Shown here: positions 26,893 to 37,300 of the stretch, one piece after another
How the letters are laid out: every line of letters starts with the position of its first letter
How positions within the stretch are numbered: the stretch's first letter is position 1
Origin: Prevotella sp. P2-180
Lineage (GTDB): Bacteria; Bacteroidota; Bacteroidia; Bacteroidales; Bacteroidaceae
Length of the DNA: 64,000 bases
NCBI RefSeq assembly: GCF_002251435.1
Contig: NZ_NPJI01000110.1
Span: forward strand, 62,001 to 126,000
Direction of reading: 5' to 3'
Made by a program: the position numbers and the translations under genes
Notes under the pieces: model-generated
Seen by the model: only the letters and a program-made list of their open reading frames with translations
Databases searched by the model: none
What the model was told of the DNA's origin: nothing

Positions 26893-29253
26893 ATGAACAA
26901 AATGACTAAACAAATGGTACTGGCACTTATTGCGGCTACCATCGTGTCGCAACCATTGGCGGCACAGACAAAAACCGTGGCGGAAAGCTTCAGGGTAAGC
27001 GACGTGAGACTCGAGGCCAGTCCGTTCAAGCATGCTGAGGATATGGACATACGTTATCTGCTTGCACTCGATCCAGACCGCCTGCTCGCACCTTACCTCA
27101 AGGAGGCTGGACTCAAACCAAAGGCGGACAACTATACAAACTGGGAAAATACCGGACTCGACGGACATGTGGGCGGACACTATCTGTCAGCCCTTTCCTT
27201 TATGTGGGCTGCCACAGGCAACGAGGAAATCAGACAGAGGCTCGACTATATGCTCGCCGAACTGAAACGATGTCAGGATGCTGCCGGCGACGGTTATCTC
27301 GCCGGTGTGCCTGGAGGACGACAGATTTGGAAGGAAATTGCCGAAGGTAATATCCGTGCTTCGGCTTTCGGACTTAACGACCGATGGGTGCCGCTCTACA
27401 ATATTCATAAAATATATGCTGGACTGCGCGACGCATACATACAGGCAGGACGACAGGAGGCTAAAACCATGCTCGTGAAACTCACCGACTGGATGGCTGA
27501 CATCACCAAAAACCTATCAGACGAACAAATCCAGGACATGCTCAGAAGCGAGCATGGCGGACTGAACGAGACATTTGCCGACGTGGCTGCCATTACCGGC
27601 GAAAAGAAATACACTACATTGGCACACCGCTTCAGCCACAACTTCCTGCTACAGCCTCTATTGCGCCACGAAGACAAACTGACGGGAATACATGCCAACA
27701 CTCAGATACCAAAAGTGATTGGCTTTAAGCGTATTGCCGACGTGGAAGGCAACAACGAATGGAGCGAGGCGGCTCGATGGTTCTGGCAGACTGTGGTGGA
27801 AAACCGTTCCATCACCATTGGAGGAAACAGCGTACGAGAACACTTCCATCCTGCCGACAATTTCGAGTCGATGCTCACCAGCGAACAAGGTCCTGAGACA
27901 TGCAATACCTACAACATGCTCCGACTGACAAAGATGCTTTACGAGACATCGGCAGACTCCAGATACATGGATTATTACGAGCGTGCACTGTTCAACCATA
28001 TACTCTCAACACAAGACCCTGTGCAAGGTGGATTCGTCTATTTCACACCAATGCGCCCAGGACACTATCGCGTCTACTCACAGCCACAAACCAGCTTCTG
28101 GTGCTGCGTGGGCTCGGGACTCGAAAACCATGCCCGATATGGCGAGATGATATACAGTCACTCTGGCGACAAGAAGCTCTTTGTCAATCTTTTCATTCCC
28201 TCAACACTTTCTTGGGGCGACGTGACTATTAGCCAGCAGACTGCCTTCCCCTATGAGGAGGGAACAACCATCTCCGTCTCTCCTGCCAAAGGAAAGAAAA
28301 AGTTTGCAATGATGGTCAGAATTCCTGAATGGACTGAGAAGGAAAACATCACATGTCTGGTTAACGGAAAGGAAACTAAGGCAAAACAGGAAAACGGATA
28401 TATCATAGTGGAACGCACATGGGAAAAGGGCGACCGCCTGCATGTTACGCTTCCTATGCACCTCAGTGCCGTTGGCCTGCCCGACGGTTCCAACAACTTC
28501 TCATTCCTATATGGCCCGATAGTCCTGGCCTCACGCATGGGCACTCAGCGTCAGGACGGAATGTTTGCCGATGACAGCCGTGGCGGCCATATAGCCAATG
28601 GACCTCGACTGCCTCTTCAGGATATGCCGGTAATAATTGGTGACAAGGACGAACTCCTAAAACATCTGAAAAAAGATGACAAACAACTGACGTTCAAACT
28701 CACAGGCGTCACTCCAGCTCGCTATGAGGGCATGACGCTCGAACCCTTCTTCCGCATACATGAGTCAAGATATATGGTATACTGGCCAGTGATGACCGAG
28801 GCAGAGTGGAACATTGAGAGTGAGAAACGAGCCGAAAGGGAACGTGCAGTCCAGGCTCTTGACAATCGTACCGCCGACAAGGTGGTGTGTGGCGAGCAGC
28901 AGCCTGAAAGCGACCATTTCGTGGAAATGAGCAAGGCGAATGCAGGCGACGACGAGGGTACACACTGGAGAGAGACCCGCGACTGGTTCAGCTACCGCAT
29001 GAAGACTGGTGGTCAGGCCACTGCCGTTCGCATAGTGTTCCGTCACGATGCCAACCGCGATGCCCGTGTGCTTGTAGATGGTGTAGAGGCTGGCTCGTTT
29101 GGTGCCGAAACCAATGGCATAGTCGAGATACCTATACCAGAGTCAAGCCGCAGTGCAGAGACCATCGTGGTAAAGGTTGCTACAGCCACCAAGCCGTTGA
29201 CTCCACACGTATATGAAGTAAGAGTAGTGAAATCTCACTCCTCACTCCACTAA
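26893..29253 (+). CDS. GH127/GH146-family beta-L-arabinofuranosidase
   Basis: This 786-residue secreted glycosidase has a signal peptide ending PLAAQ and then the DUF1680-type (alpha/alpha)6 barrel (about 30-430; GLDGHVGGHYLSALSFMWA, DGYLAGVPGG, NIHKIYAGLRDAY). The metal and catalytic residues known for HypBA1 are present: Glu and Cys in GPETCNTYN (about 335 and 337) and the Cys pair in SFWCCVGSGLENH (about 404-405), one of which is the nucleophile. C-terminal beta domains (about 440-780) include a DUF4986-like part. The enzyme removes beta-linked L-arabinofuranose, as found in plant pectin side chains or extensin. Start 26893 is chosen over an in-frame non-ATG start at 26800, which lies upstream of the promoter. 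Confidence 0.92.
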   Translation: MNKMTKQMVLALIAATIVSQPLAAQTKTVAESFRVSDVRLEASPFKHAEDMDIRYLLALDPDRLLAPYLKEAGLKPKADNYTNWENTGLDGHVGGHYLSALSFMWAATGNEEIRQRLDYMLAELKRCQDAAGDGYLAGVPGGRQIWKEIAEGNIRASAFGLNDRWVPLYNIHKIYAGLRDAYIQAGRQEAKTMLVKLTDWMADITKNLSDEQIQDMLRSEHGGLNETFADVAAITGEKKYTTLAHRFSHNFLLQPLLRHEDKLTGIHANTQIPKVIGFKRIADVEGNNEWSEAARWFWQTVVENRSITIGGNSVREHFHPADNFESMLTSEQGPETCNTYNMLRLTKMLYETSADSRYMDYYERALFNHILSTQDPVQGGFVYFTPMRPGHYRVYSQPQTSFWCCVGSGLENHARYGEMIYSHSGDKKLFVNLFIPSTLSWGDVTISQQTAFPYEEGTTISVSPAKGKKKFAMMVRIPEWTEKENITCLVNGKETKAKQENGYIIVERTWEKGDRLHVTLPMHLSAVGLPDGSNNFSFLYGPIVLASRMGTQRQDGMFADDSRGGHIANGPRLPLQDMPVIIGDKDELLKHLKKDDKQLTFKLTGVTPARYEGMTLEPFFRIHESRYMVYWPVMTEAEWNIESEKRAERERAVQALDNRTADKVVCGEQQPESDHFVEMSKANAGDDEGTHWRETRDWFSYRMKTGGQATAVRIVFRHDANRDARVLVDGVEAGSFGAETNGIVEIPIPESSRSAETIVVKVATATKPLTPHVYEVRVVKSHSSLH

Positions 29254-29286
29254 TCTCAAAAAATATAAAAGTTTTGCCACTTTTGT

Positions 29287-29317
29287 TTTGTATTTCGGGT
29301 AATAATCACTATCTTTG
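29287..29317 (+). promoter_or_regulatory. Promoter of purL
   Basis: TTTG at 29287-29290 and TATCTTTG at 29310-29317 with a 19-nt spacer form a full consensus promoter 35 nt upstream of the purL start codon. Confidence 0.7.
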
Positions 29318-29352
29318 CAAGCAAAATGTAAAACATAATAAAAAGATAACGT

Positions 29353-32300
29353 ATGATTCTCTTTTTCAGAACCCCATCGAAGAGCGTGATAGCCACACAG
29401 GCTGACCACCAGCTCAACCAAAGTGAGATAGACGAACTCTCATGGCTTTACGGCGACGCAAAGCTTGAAGAGGGCGAGAGGCTCGACGGATACTTCGTCG
29501 GACCAAGACGTGAAATGATTACTCCATGGAGTACGAATGCCGTAGAGATTACACAAAACATGAATCTCCACGGCATTCTGCGTATCGAGGAATACTTCCC
29601 AGTGGCATCTAAGGATGCTGAACATGACCCGATGTTGCAACGTATGTACGACGGCATCGACCAGGACATCTTCACCGTGAAGCATGAGCCAGAGCCCATA
29701 AAGCATGTTGACAACCTCGAAGAGTATAACGAGCAGGAAGGACTTGCTCTCTCGCCAGAGGAGATTGAATATCTCCATAAGATAGAGGGACAGCTCGGAC
29801 GGCCGCTCACAGACTCAGAGATATTCGGTTTCGCACAAATCAATTCTGAACACTGCCGCCACAAGATTTTCGGAGGTTCATTCATTATCGACGGAAAAGA
29901 GATGGAGTCTTCCCTGTTCCAGATGATAAAGAAAACAACACAGGAGAACCCTAACCTCATACTTTCTGCATACAAGGACAATGTGGCTTTCGCACAAGGA
30001 CCTGTAGTGGAGCAGTTTGCACCTGCCGACCAGTCTACAAGCGACTTCTTCCGCACCAAGCCTATCGAGAGCGTCATCTCGCTAAAGGCTGAGACACATA
30101 ACTTCCCAACCACTGTGGAGCCGTTCAACGGTGCCGCCACAGGTACGGGAGGCGAAATACGCGACCGTATGGGCGGTGGAGTTGGCTCATGGCCAATAGC
30201 TGGTACTGCCGTGTATATGACTTCTTATCCAAGACTTGACGGCGGACGCGACTGGGAAGACATACTGCCAGTGAGAAAATGGCTTTACCAGACTCCGGAA
30301 CAGATTCTTATAAAGGCATCGAACGGTGCCAGTGACTTCGGTAACAAGTTCGGACAGCCGCTCATCTGCGGTTCGGTGCTCACTTTCGAACATCAGGAGA
30401 AGGGCGACACCCGATATGCCTACGACAAGGTGATAATGCTTGCCGGAGGCGTGGGCTACGGCACAAAACGTGACTGCCTGAAGAAAGAGCCTCAGAAGGG
30501 TAACAAGATTGTGGTGGTCGGTGGCGACAACTACCGCATCGGACTCGGTGGCGGTTCGGTTTCGTCGGTGGACACCGGAAGATATAGCAACGGCATCGAG
30601 CTCAACGCCGTGCAGAGAGCTAACCCCGAGATGCAGAAGAGAGCATACAACCTCATAAGGGCACTATGCGAGGAAGACAACAACCCAGTGGTAAGTATTC
30701 ACGACCATGGTTCGGCTGGTCATGTAAACTGTCTTTCGGAACTCGTCGAAGAGTGTGGAGGAAAGATTGACATGTCGAAACTGCCTATTGGCGACAAGAC
30801 TCTCTCGGCCAAGGAAATCATTGCCAACGAAAGCCAGGAGCGCATGGGACTGCTTATCGACGAACAGCATATCGAACACGTGAGACGCATTGCCGAGCGC
30901 GAGCGCGCACCGCTGTATGTGGTGGGAGAGACCACCGGCGACGCCCACTTCTCGTTCGAGCAGGCTGATGGAGTTCGCCCGTTCGACCTCGACGTGGCAC
31001 AGATGTTCGGCCATTCGCCTAAGACGGTCATGGTGGACACCACCGTGGAGCGTCATTATAAAGATGTGGAATACGACAGCAGCAAGATAGACGAATATCT
31101 CAACCGTGTGCTACAGCTTGAGGCTGTGGCTTGCAAGGACTGGCTTACAAACAAGGTGGACCGCTCCGTGACCGGTAAGATAGCACGACAGCAGTGTCAG
31201 GGCCGCCTGCAGCTGCCTCTGAGCGACTGTGGTGTTGTCTCGCTCGACTACCGCGGAAAGCAAGGTATAGCCACTGCTCTCGGCCATGCCCCTCAGGCAG
31301 GACTCGCATCGCCTGAAGCCGGTTCGGTGCTCTCAGTGGCTGAGTCGCTCACCAACATCGTGTTTGCACCCATTGTAAACGGACTCAGCGGAGTAAGCCT
31401 CTCTGCCAACTGGATGTGGCCCTGCCGCTCTCAGGAAGGTGAGGACGCACGACTCTATAGTGCAGTGAAGGCTCTCAGCGACTTCTGCTGCGCCCTCAAT
31501 ATCAATGTGCCTACAGGAAAAGACTCGCTCTCGATGTCGCAGCAGTATCCTGACGGACAGAAGGTGATTGCGCCGGGAACAGTGATAGTAAGCAGTGGCG
31601 GACAGGTGACTGACGTACGAAAGGTCATCGGTCCGGTGATGGTAAACGACAAGAAGGCTTCGTTCTATTATATCGACTTCTCGTTCGACGAGCAGCGCCT
31701 TGGAGGTTCTGCCTTCGCACAGAGTCTTGGCAAGGTAGGCGACGACGTGCCGACAGTGAAGAACCCCGAATACTTCGCCGACGCGTTCAACGCTGTGCAG
31801 GAGATGATCAGCCGCAGATGGATATACTGTGGTCACGACATCAGCGCCGGAGGTCTTATCACCACACTTCTCGAAATGACGTTCGCAAATATAGAAGGTG
31901 GTATGCATATCGACCTCAGCGAGATATGCAAGGGCGATATCGTGAAGACCCTGTTTGCAGAGAACCCCGGTATCGTGGTGGAGGTTTCTGCCGAACACGA
32001 CGAGGAGTTCCGCAATTACCTCGACGAGCAGGGTGTGGCATTCGCAAAGATAGGCTATCCTACTCCTCACAAGCGCACCGTTAAAGTGGTGGCTGGCGAC
32101 TGGAGCCACGACTTCGACATAGAGGCACTGCGCGACACATGGTATTCTACTTCATACAAGCTCGACCAGCAGCAGAGCATGAACGGCATGGCAAAGAAAC
32201 GCTTCACCAACTATAAGAAGCAGCCAGTGGAGATGATCATGCGCTCTGACTTCGACGGCTCGTTCGCACAGCTTGGCATCACGCCTAACCGTGAGGGTAT

Positions 32301-33063
32301 GTCGGGAATACGTGCAGCCATCATACGTGAAAAGGGTACCAATGGCGACCGTGAGATGGCATACGCGCTATATCTCGCTGGGTTCGACGTGAAGGATGTG
32401 ATGATGACCGACCTCATCAGCGGACGCGAGACTCTGGAGGACATCAACATGATAGTGTTCTGCGGAGGATTCTCCAACAGCGACGTGCTTGGCTCGGCAA
32501 AGGGATGGGCAGGCGCCTTCCTCTACAACCCGAAGGCTAAGGAGGCTCTCGACAAGTTCTATGCCCGCGAGGACACACTCTCGCTCGGTATATGCAACGG
32601 CTGCCAGCTTATGGCTGAGCTGAACCTCATTAATCCTGACCATAAGTATCAGACCCACCTCTGCCACAACAACTCAAAGAAGTTTGAGAGCCAGTTCCTT
32701 ACGCTCACCATACCACGCAACAACAGCGTGATGCTCCGCTCGCTCAGCGGCTGCAAGCTCGGCGTATGGGTAGCCCACGGCGAAGGCCGCTTCTATCTGC
32801 CACAGCCAGAGGACAACTACAACGTGATAGCTAAATACAACTATGCGGAATATCCTGGCAACCCCAATGGCTCAGACTATAACGTGGCGGGCATTTGTAG
32901 CGACGACGGTCGTCACCTGGCTATGATGCCTCACCCCGAGCGTGCCATCTTCCCATGGCAGAGTGGCTGGTATCCGCGTTCACGTCGTCAGGATGACTGC
33001 ACTCCATGGCTTGAGGCATTTGTCAATGCACGACAGTGGATTGAGGAGAAGATTGAAGGTTGA
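29353..33063 (+). CDS. purL: Phosphoribosylformylglycinamidine synthase, single-chain form
   Basis: This 1236-residue cytoplasmic enzyme makes FGAM from FGAR, glutamine and ATP in purine synthesis. It is the large fused type: N-terminal PurS-like segment, linker and ATP-binding core (FAQINSEHCRHKIFGG; ETHNFPTTVEPFNGAATGTGGEIRDRMG), a second AIRS-like half, and a C-terminal class-I glutamine amidotransferase (about 985-1236) with GICNGCQLM carrying the Cys and MMPHPERAIFPWQ carrying the His/Glu. Length is close to other fused PurL proteins. It has its own promoter and no link to the neighbouring PULs. Confidence 0.97.
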   Translation: MILFFRTPSKSVIATQADHQLNQSEIDELSWLYGDAKLEEGERLDGYFVGPRREMITPWSTNAVEITQNMNLHGILRIEEYFPVASKDAEHDPMLQRMYDGIDQDIFTVKHEPEPIKHVDNLEEYNEQEGLALSPEEIEYLHKIEGQLGRPLTDSEIFGFAQINSEHCRHKIFGGSFIIDGKEMESSLFQMIKKTTQENPNLILSAYKDNVAFAQGPVVEQFAPADQSTSDFFRTKPIESVISLKAETHNFPTTVEPFNGAATGTGGEIRDRMGGGVGSWPIAGTAVYMTSYPRLDGGRDWEDILPVRKWLYQTPEQILIKASNGASDFGNKFGQPLICGSVLTFEHQEKGDTRYAYDKVIMLAGGVGYGTKRDCLKKEPQKGNKIVVVGGDNYRIGLGGGSVSSVDTGRYSNGIELNAVQRANPEMQKRAYNLIRALCEEDNNPVVSIHDHGSAGHVNCLSELVEECGGKIDMSKLPIGDKTLSAKEIIANESQERMGLLIDEQHIEHVRRIAERERAPLYVVGETTGDAHFSFEQADGVRPFDLDVAQMFGHSPKTVMVDTTVERHYKDVEYDSSKIDEYLNRVLQLEAVACKDWLTNKVDRSVTGKIARQQCQGRLQLPLSDCGVVSLDYRGKQGIATALGHAPQAGLASPEAGSVLSVAESLTNIVFAPIVNGLSGVSLSANWMWPCRSQEGEDARLYSAVKALSDFCCALNINVPTGKDSLSMSQQYPDGQKVIAPGTVIVSSGGQVTDVRKVIGPVMVNDKKASFYYIDFSFDEQRLGGSAFAQSLGKVGDDVPTVKNPEYFADAFNAVQEMISRRWIYCGHDISAGGLITTLLEMTFANIEGGMHIDLSEICKGDIVKTLFAENPGIVVEVSAEHDEEFRNYLDEQGVAFAKIGYPTPHKRTVKVVAGDWSHDFDIEALRDTWYSTSYKLDQQQSMNGMAKKRFTNYKKQPVEMIMRSDFDGSFAQLGITPNREGMSGIRAAIIREKGTNGDREMAYALYLAGFDVKDVMMTDLISGRETLEDINMIVFCGGFSNSDVLGSAKGWAGAFLYNPKAKEALDKFYAREDTLSLGICNGCQLMAELNLINPDHKYQTHLCHNNSKKFESQFLTLTIPRNNSVMLRSLSGCKLGVWVAHGEGRFYLPQPEDNYNVIAKYNYAEYPGNPNGSDYNVAGICSDDGRHLAMMPHPERAIFPWQSGWYPRSRRQDDCTPWLEAFVNARQWIEEKIEG

Positions 33064-33073
33064 GAATTGAAAA

Positions 33074-33625
33074 TTGAAAGTTGTTTTGGACAATTTTTAT
33101 ATAACGAGCTTTAAGACATTCTTTAAGATTGGCATATTCACCCTTGGCGGTGGATATGCCATGATTCCTATTATAGAATCGGAAGTGGTGGAGAAGAAAC
33201 AATGGCTTACCAAGGAAGACTTTGTCGACACGGTGGCCATTGCACAGTCGTCACCGGGAGTCTTTGCCATCAACCTCAGCGTGTTCATCGGCTATAAGAT
33301 GAAAAAGGTGAAGGGGGCCATAGTCACGGCACTCGGCACTGCCCTGCCTTCTTTTCTCATCATTCTTCTCATTGCCATGTTTTTCCGCCATGCCCAGGAC
33401 AATAGGGTAGTGGAAGCGATGTTTCGCGGTATAAGGCCTGCCGTGGTGGCCCTTATTGCCGTGCCGACGTTCAACATGGCAAAAAGTGCAAGGATTGGGT
33501 GGAGCAACTGCTGGATACCGATAGCAAGTGCGTTCGCAATATGGGCTCTCGGCGTTTCACCTATTATAATAATAATATTAGCCGCTCTCGGTGGCTATCT
33601 TTATGGAAAAATAGATACCAATTGA
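33074..33625 (+). CDS. Chromate transporter half-protein (first)
   Basis: This 183-residue membrane protein corresponds to one half of a ChrA transporter: SFKTFFKIGIFTLGGGYAMIP with the GGGYAM signature, a VAIAQSSPGVFAIN loop and four to five hydrophobic helices. It starts 10 bp after purL and ends one base before its partner, so the pair forms one operon. No ATG fits; TTG at 33074 is the likely start, and a TTG at 33086 is an alternative. Two-gene ChrA systems work as heterodimers of short chains; many such proteins are named chromate transporters without a tested substrate. Confidence 0.88.
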   Translation: MKVVLDNFYITSFKTFFKIGIFTLGGGYAMIPIIESEVVEKKQWLTKEDFVDTVAIAQSSPGVFAINLSVFIGYKMKKVKGAIVTALGTALPSFLIILLIAMFFRHAQDNRVVEAMFRGIRPAVVALIAVPTFNMAKSARIGWSNCWIPIASAFAIWALGVSPIIIIILAALGGYLYGKIDTN

Positions 33626-33626
33626 T

Positions 33627-34202
33627 ATGATATTCCTGTTATTGTTTGTCACCTTTTTCCAAATAGGGCTGTTTGGCTTTGGCGGCGGCTATGGCATGCT
33701 GTCGCTCATACAGGGAGAGGTGGTTCATCACCATCACTGGATGACCACGGCACAGTTTACCGACATAGTGGCCATCAGCCAGATGACACCAGGGCCAATA
33801 GGCATCAACTCTGCCACTTATTGCGGATATACCGCTGTTCATAATGCGGGTTATGGCAACATGATGTCAATACTGGGCAGTGCCACAGCCACTTTTGCCC
33901 TCGTGCTGCCCTCCTTTATTATCATGATTCTCATCAGCCGCATGTTCTTTAAGTACATGAACACGCCTACTGTACAGAATGTGTTCAAAGGCTTGCGTCC
34001 GGCGGTTGTTGGCTTGCTCGGAGCTGCCACATTACTGCTGATGACTCCCGAAAACTTCAGTCTTCCAACTGTCAATCCCTGGCGCTTCTGGATAAGCTGT
34101 GGCCTGTTTGTTGCCACATTCGTCGGTACCTATTACATTAAGATTAATCCCATACGCATGATATGCTATTCAGCCATGGCAGGATTGGTGCTATTGTATT
34201 AA
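33627..34202 (+). CDS. Chromate transporter half-protein (second)
   Basis: This 191-residue membrane protein is the partner of the preceding half. It has the FGFGGGYGMLSLIQGE signature, an ISQMTPGPIGINSATYCGY loop and a run of hydrophobic helices ending ICYSAMAGLVLLY. The gene begins one base after the first half ends. Together they equal one full-length ChrA in size and topology. Actual transport of chromate is not shown by sequence. Confidence 0.9.
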   Translation: MIFLLLFVTFFQIGLFGFGGGYGMLSLIQGEVVHHHHWMTTAQFTDIVAISQMTPGPIGINSATYCGYTAVHNAGYGNMMSILGSATATFALVLPSFIIMILISRMFFKYMNTPTVQNVFKGLRPAVVGLLGAATLLLMTPENFSLPTVNPWRFWISCGLFVATFVGTYYIKINPIRMICYSAMAGLVLLY

Positions 34203-34292
34203 AATTATATAAAATTCGCAGAAAAAATAGACCTAAATCAAAAAATAAGGTTTTCAAACCAAAAACTAAAGTTATAAATCAATATATATTAA

Positions 34293-34300
34293 TACTTTTG
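34293..34300 (+). promoter_or_regulatory. Promoter -7 element for the tandem SusC/SusD operon
   Basis: TACTTTTG matches the -7 consensus and gives a leader of about 65 nt before the SusC start at 34372. No -33 TTTG is seen at the right distance, which fits a promoter that depends on an activator. Confidence 0.5.
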
Positions 34301-34371
34301 CACCAATTTCTTGAATCAACGCCGATAAAACGTGTAGTGCTAAGATAGAAAAAGAAAAAACCTATTAGAAT

Positions 34372-37300
34372 ATGATTAAACAAAACAAGTTTATTGTGAA
34401 GCCTGTTGTGCAGTTTGCAGTAGCATTTGCCGCAATGACTTTCTCTCCATTGGGTGGGGGTAATCTTAGGGCAGAAGTTCTAAACTTACAGCAGTCTACA
34501 GCTATCAAAGGATCCGTTGTAGATGAAAACAACGAACCCATTATTGGTGCTACCATTCTTGCATTGGGTGGTAAAAACACACAGGGAACAGTTACCGACT
34601 TCGACGGTAACTTCAGTATTAATGTCAAACCAGGCCAAAAGATTAAAATCACCTACATTGGCTACGACGAGGCCATCGTTGTGGCTAAGCAAGGTATGCG
34701 CGTACAGCTGAAGGTATCGGCAGGTGTCGAACTTCAGGGTGTGGAAGTCGTGGCTTATGGTGTGCAGAAGAAGGTGACCGTGACGGGTGCCATCTCCAGT
34801 GTGAAGAGCGAAGACCTGGTGCGCACATCTGTGGGTTCAGTCAACAACGTGCTTGGTGGTCAGCTCTCAGGTGTCACCACAGTGCAGTATTCAGGAGAGC
34901 CTGGTTCCGACGCCGCCGAGATTTTCGTGCGTGGTAAAGCCACATGGGGTGACTCAGCTCCTCTCATCCAGGTGGATGGTGTAGAGCGTACGATGGCGGA
35001 TATCGACCCGAATGAAATCGAGAGTGTTACTGTTCTTAAGGACGCTTCCGCCACTGCCGTGTTCGGTGTGCGCGGTGCCAACGGTGTTGTGCTCATCACC
35101 ACAAAGCGCGGTTCTGAGGGCAAGGCAAAGATTAGTGTTTCAACATCATGGACAGCACTTTCACCAACAAAGATGGTTGAGCAGGCAAGTTCTTACGAGT
35201 ATGCCAACTTCTACAACCAGATGTCCTACAACGACTATCTGCAGCGAGCAAATGTGGCTGTAGCCAATGGCACTTTCGGCAGCGTTGACGCCTATATGGC
35301 TGAAAATGCTTTCGCCCCCAGCTTCTCAGATGCTATCATCCAGAAGTTCAAGGATGGTTCTGACCCAATTCGTTTCCCGAATACGAGATGGGCTGATTAC
35401 ATCATGAAGGATATTACACTCCAGCAGCAGCATAACCTCAATATTTCCGGTGGTACCGACCGTGTGAAATACTTTATTTCAGCTGGTTACTACTCTCAAG
35501 ATGGTTTGTTCAAAGAGTTCGACCGCGGATATAACTATGGTTATCAGTATCAGCGTTTCAACTACCGTGGTAACCTCGACCTTAAGGCCACTAAGACCAC
35601 CACACTTTCGTTCAACGTGGCAGGTAACGTTAACGATGCCGACAAACCATACACAGGCCAGGGTTCTGGCGGTATGATCAAGAACATCTATTATGCCACA
35701 CCGTTCTCAAGCCCAGGTATCGTTGATGGCAAGATGGTATATTGTACCACCGATTATACCGACGGCCTTAACTTGCCTTTCCTTGGAGGCTCCGGTATGG
35801 CATACTATGGTAATGGTTTTATGCAGACCAACGTCAACAAGCTGCAGATGGACCTCGTTCTCGACCAGAAACTCGACTTCATCACCAAGGGACTCTCGGC
35901 AAAGATTAAGGGTTCTTACAACTCTGCCTTTACCGTAAACAAGCAGGGCAACTGCGGCGTTGCTACATACAACCCACTAGTGCAGTATGACGAGGCAGGC
36001 AAAGTAATCCTAAATCCCGACGGTACACCTTATATAATATATAGACAGAACGGAAACGACACCGACCCCTCTTACGGTTATTCGCAGGGTAAGGCACGCG
36101 ACTGGTATCTTGAGGGAAGCGTTAACTATTCCCGCACATTCGGCAAGCACACCGTTAATGGACTCTTGCTCTACAACCAGTCAAAGCAGTACTATTACTC
36201 TGGTTCATCCTATCCTGATGTACCACGTTCTTACGTTGGACTCGTAGGCCGTGTGACATACGACTATGCCAACAAGTATCTTGCAGAGTTTAATATCGGA
36301 TATAATGGTTCGGAGAACTTCGCCCCAGGTCGTCGCTTCGGTACCTTCCCCGCAGGTTCTATCGGATGGATTGCCAGTGAGGAGAAATTCTGGAAGCCAA
36401 TCTCCAAGGTAGTCAGCTTCTTCAAGTTGCGTGCATCATGGGGTCTCGTAGGTAATGACAAAACCACTGATGCAATCCGATTCATGTATCTTGCCGACCC
36501 GTATATCACTGGTTCTTACGGACTTATCACCAACTGTCTGACATCGCCTTTCACCGACACTTATGGCTACCTTTTCGGTAATGGACAGCCGGGAGAAAAA
36601 TCTGGAATTGATGGTATTGCAGGAGCTTATGAGTCTGCCAAGAACAACCCCGACATCAGTTGGGAGAAGGCCTTCAAGCAGGACTATGGATTCGACATCA
36701 ACTTCTTCGATGACAAGATTAGGGCGACATTCGACTACTATCGTGAGCACCGTACAGACATTCTTGTACGCGATTACACTGTTCCTTCCACTATTGGTTT
36801 CACAATGCCTTACACCAATGCCGGTGAGACAAAGTCTTGGGGTTGGGAAGTTTCTCTCAGCTACAACGACAAGATAGGCAAGGATTTCCGTTTCTGGAGT
36901 AAGCTCAACCTGTCTTATAACCAGAACGAGATTATCGAGATGAAGGAGACTCCTCAGAAAAACGAGTACATGTATGCACGTGGTCATCGTATCGGTGCAC
37001 GCTCAATGTATCAGTTCTGGAAGTACTATGAGGGTGAACAGACCAAGGCCGAATATGAGCAGACCTTCGGCAGCCCGTTCCCGACCCAGCTTGTTGCCAA
37101 CCTGCAGCCTGGTGACTGCGTATATGTTGACCTCGACCAAGACGGAAAGATTGACCAGAACGACATGACCCGCGACAACGGATTTACCGATGATCCTGAA
37201 TACATGGCAGGTCTTACCTTCGGATTCAACTGGAAGCGCCTTACCTTCAATGCACAGTTTACTGGTGCCTGGAACGTGTCACGTTATATCACCGACGTGT

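Noticed and set aside
31333..32109. Open frame on the minus strand opposite purL
   Set aside because: No recognised motif, and it lies inside a certain gene.
33074..34202. A single chromate transporter gene broken by a frameshift
   Set aside because: Each half has its own complete signature and the one-base gap between them is typical of two-gene ChrA systems.
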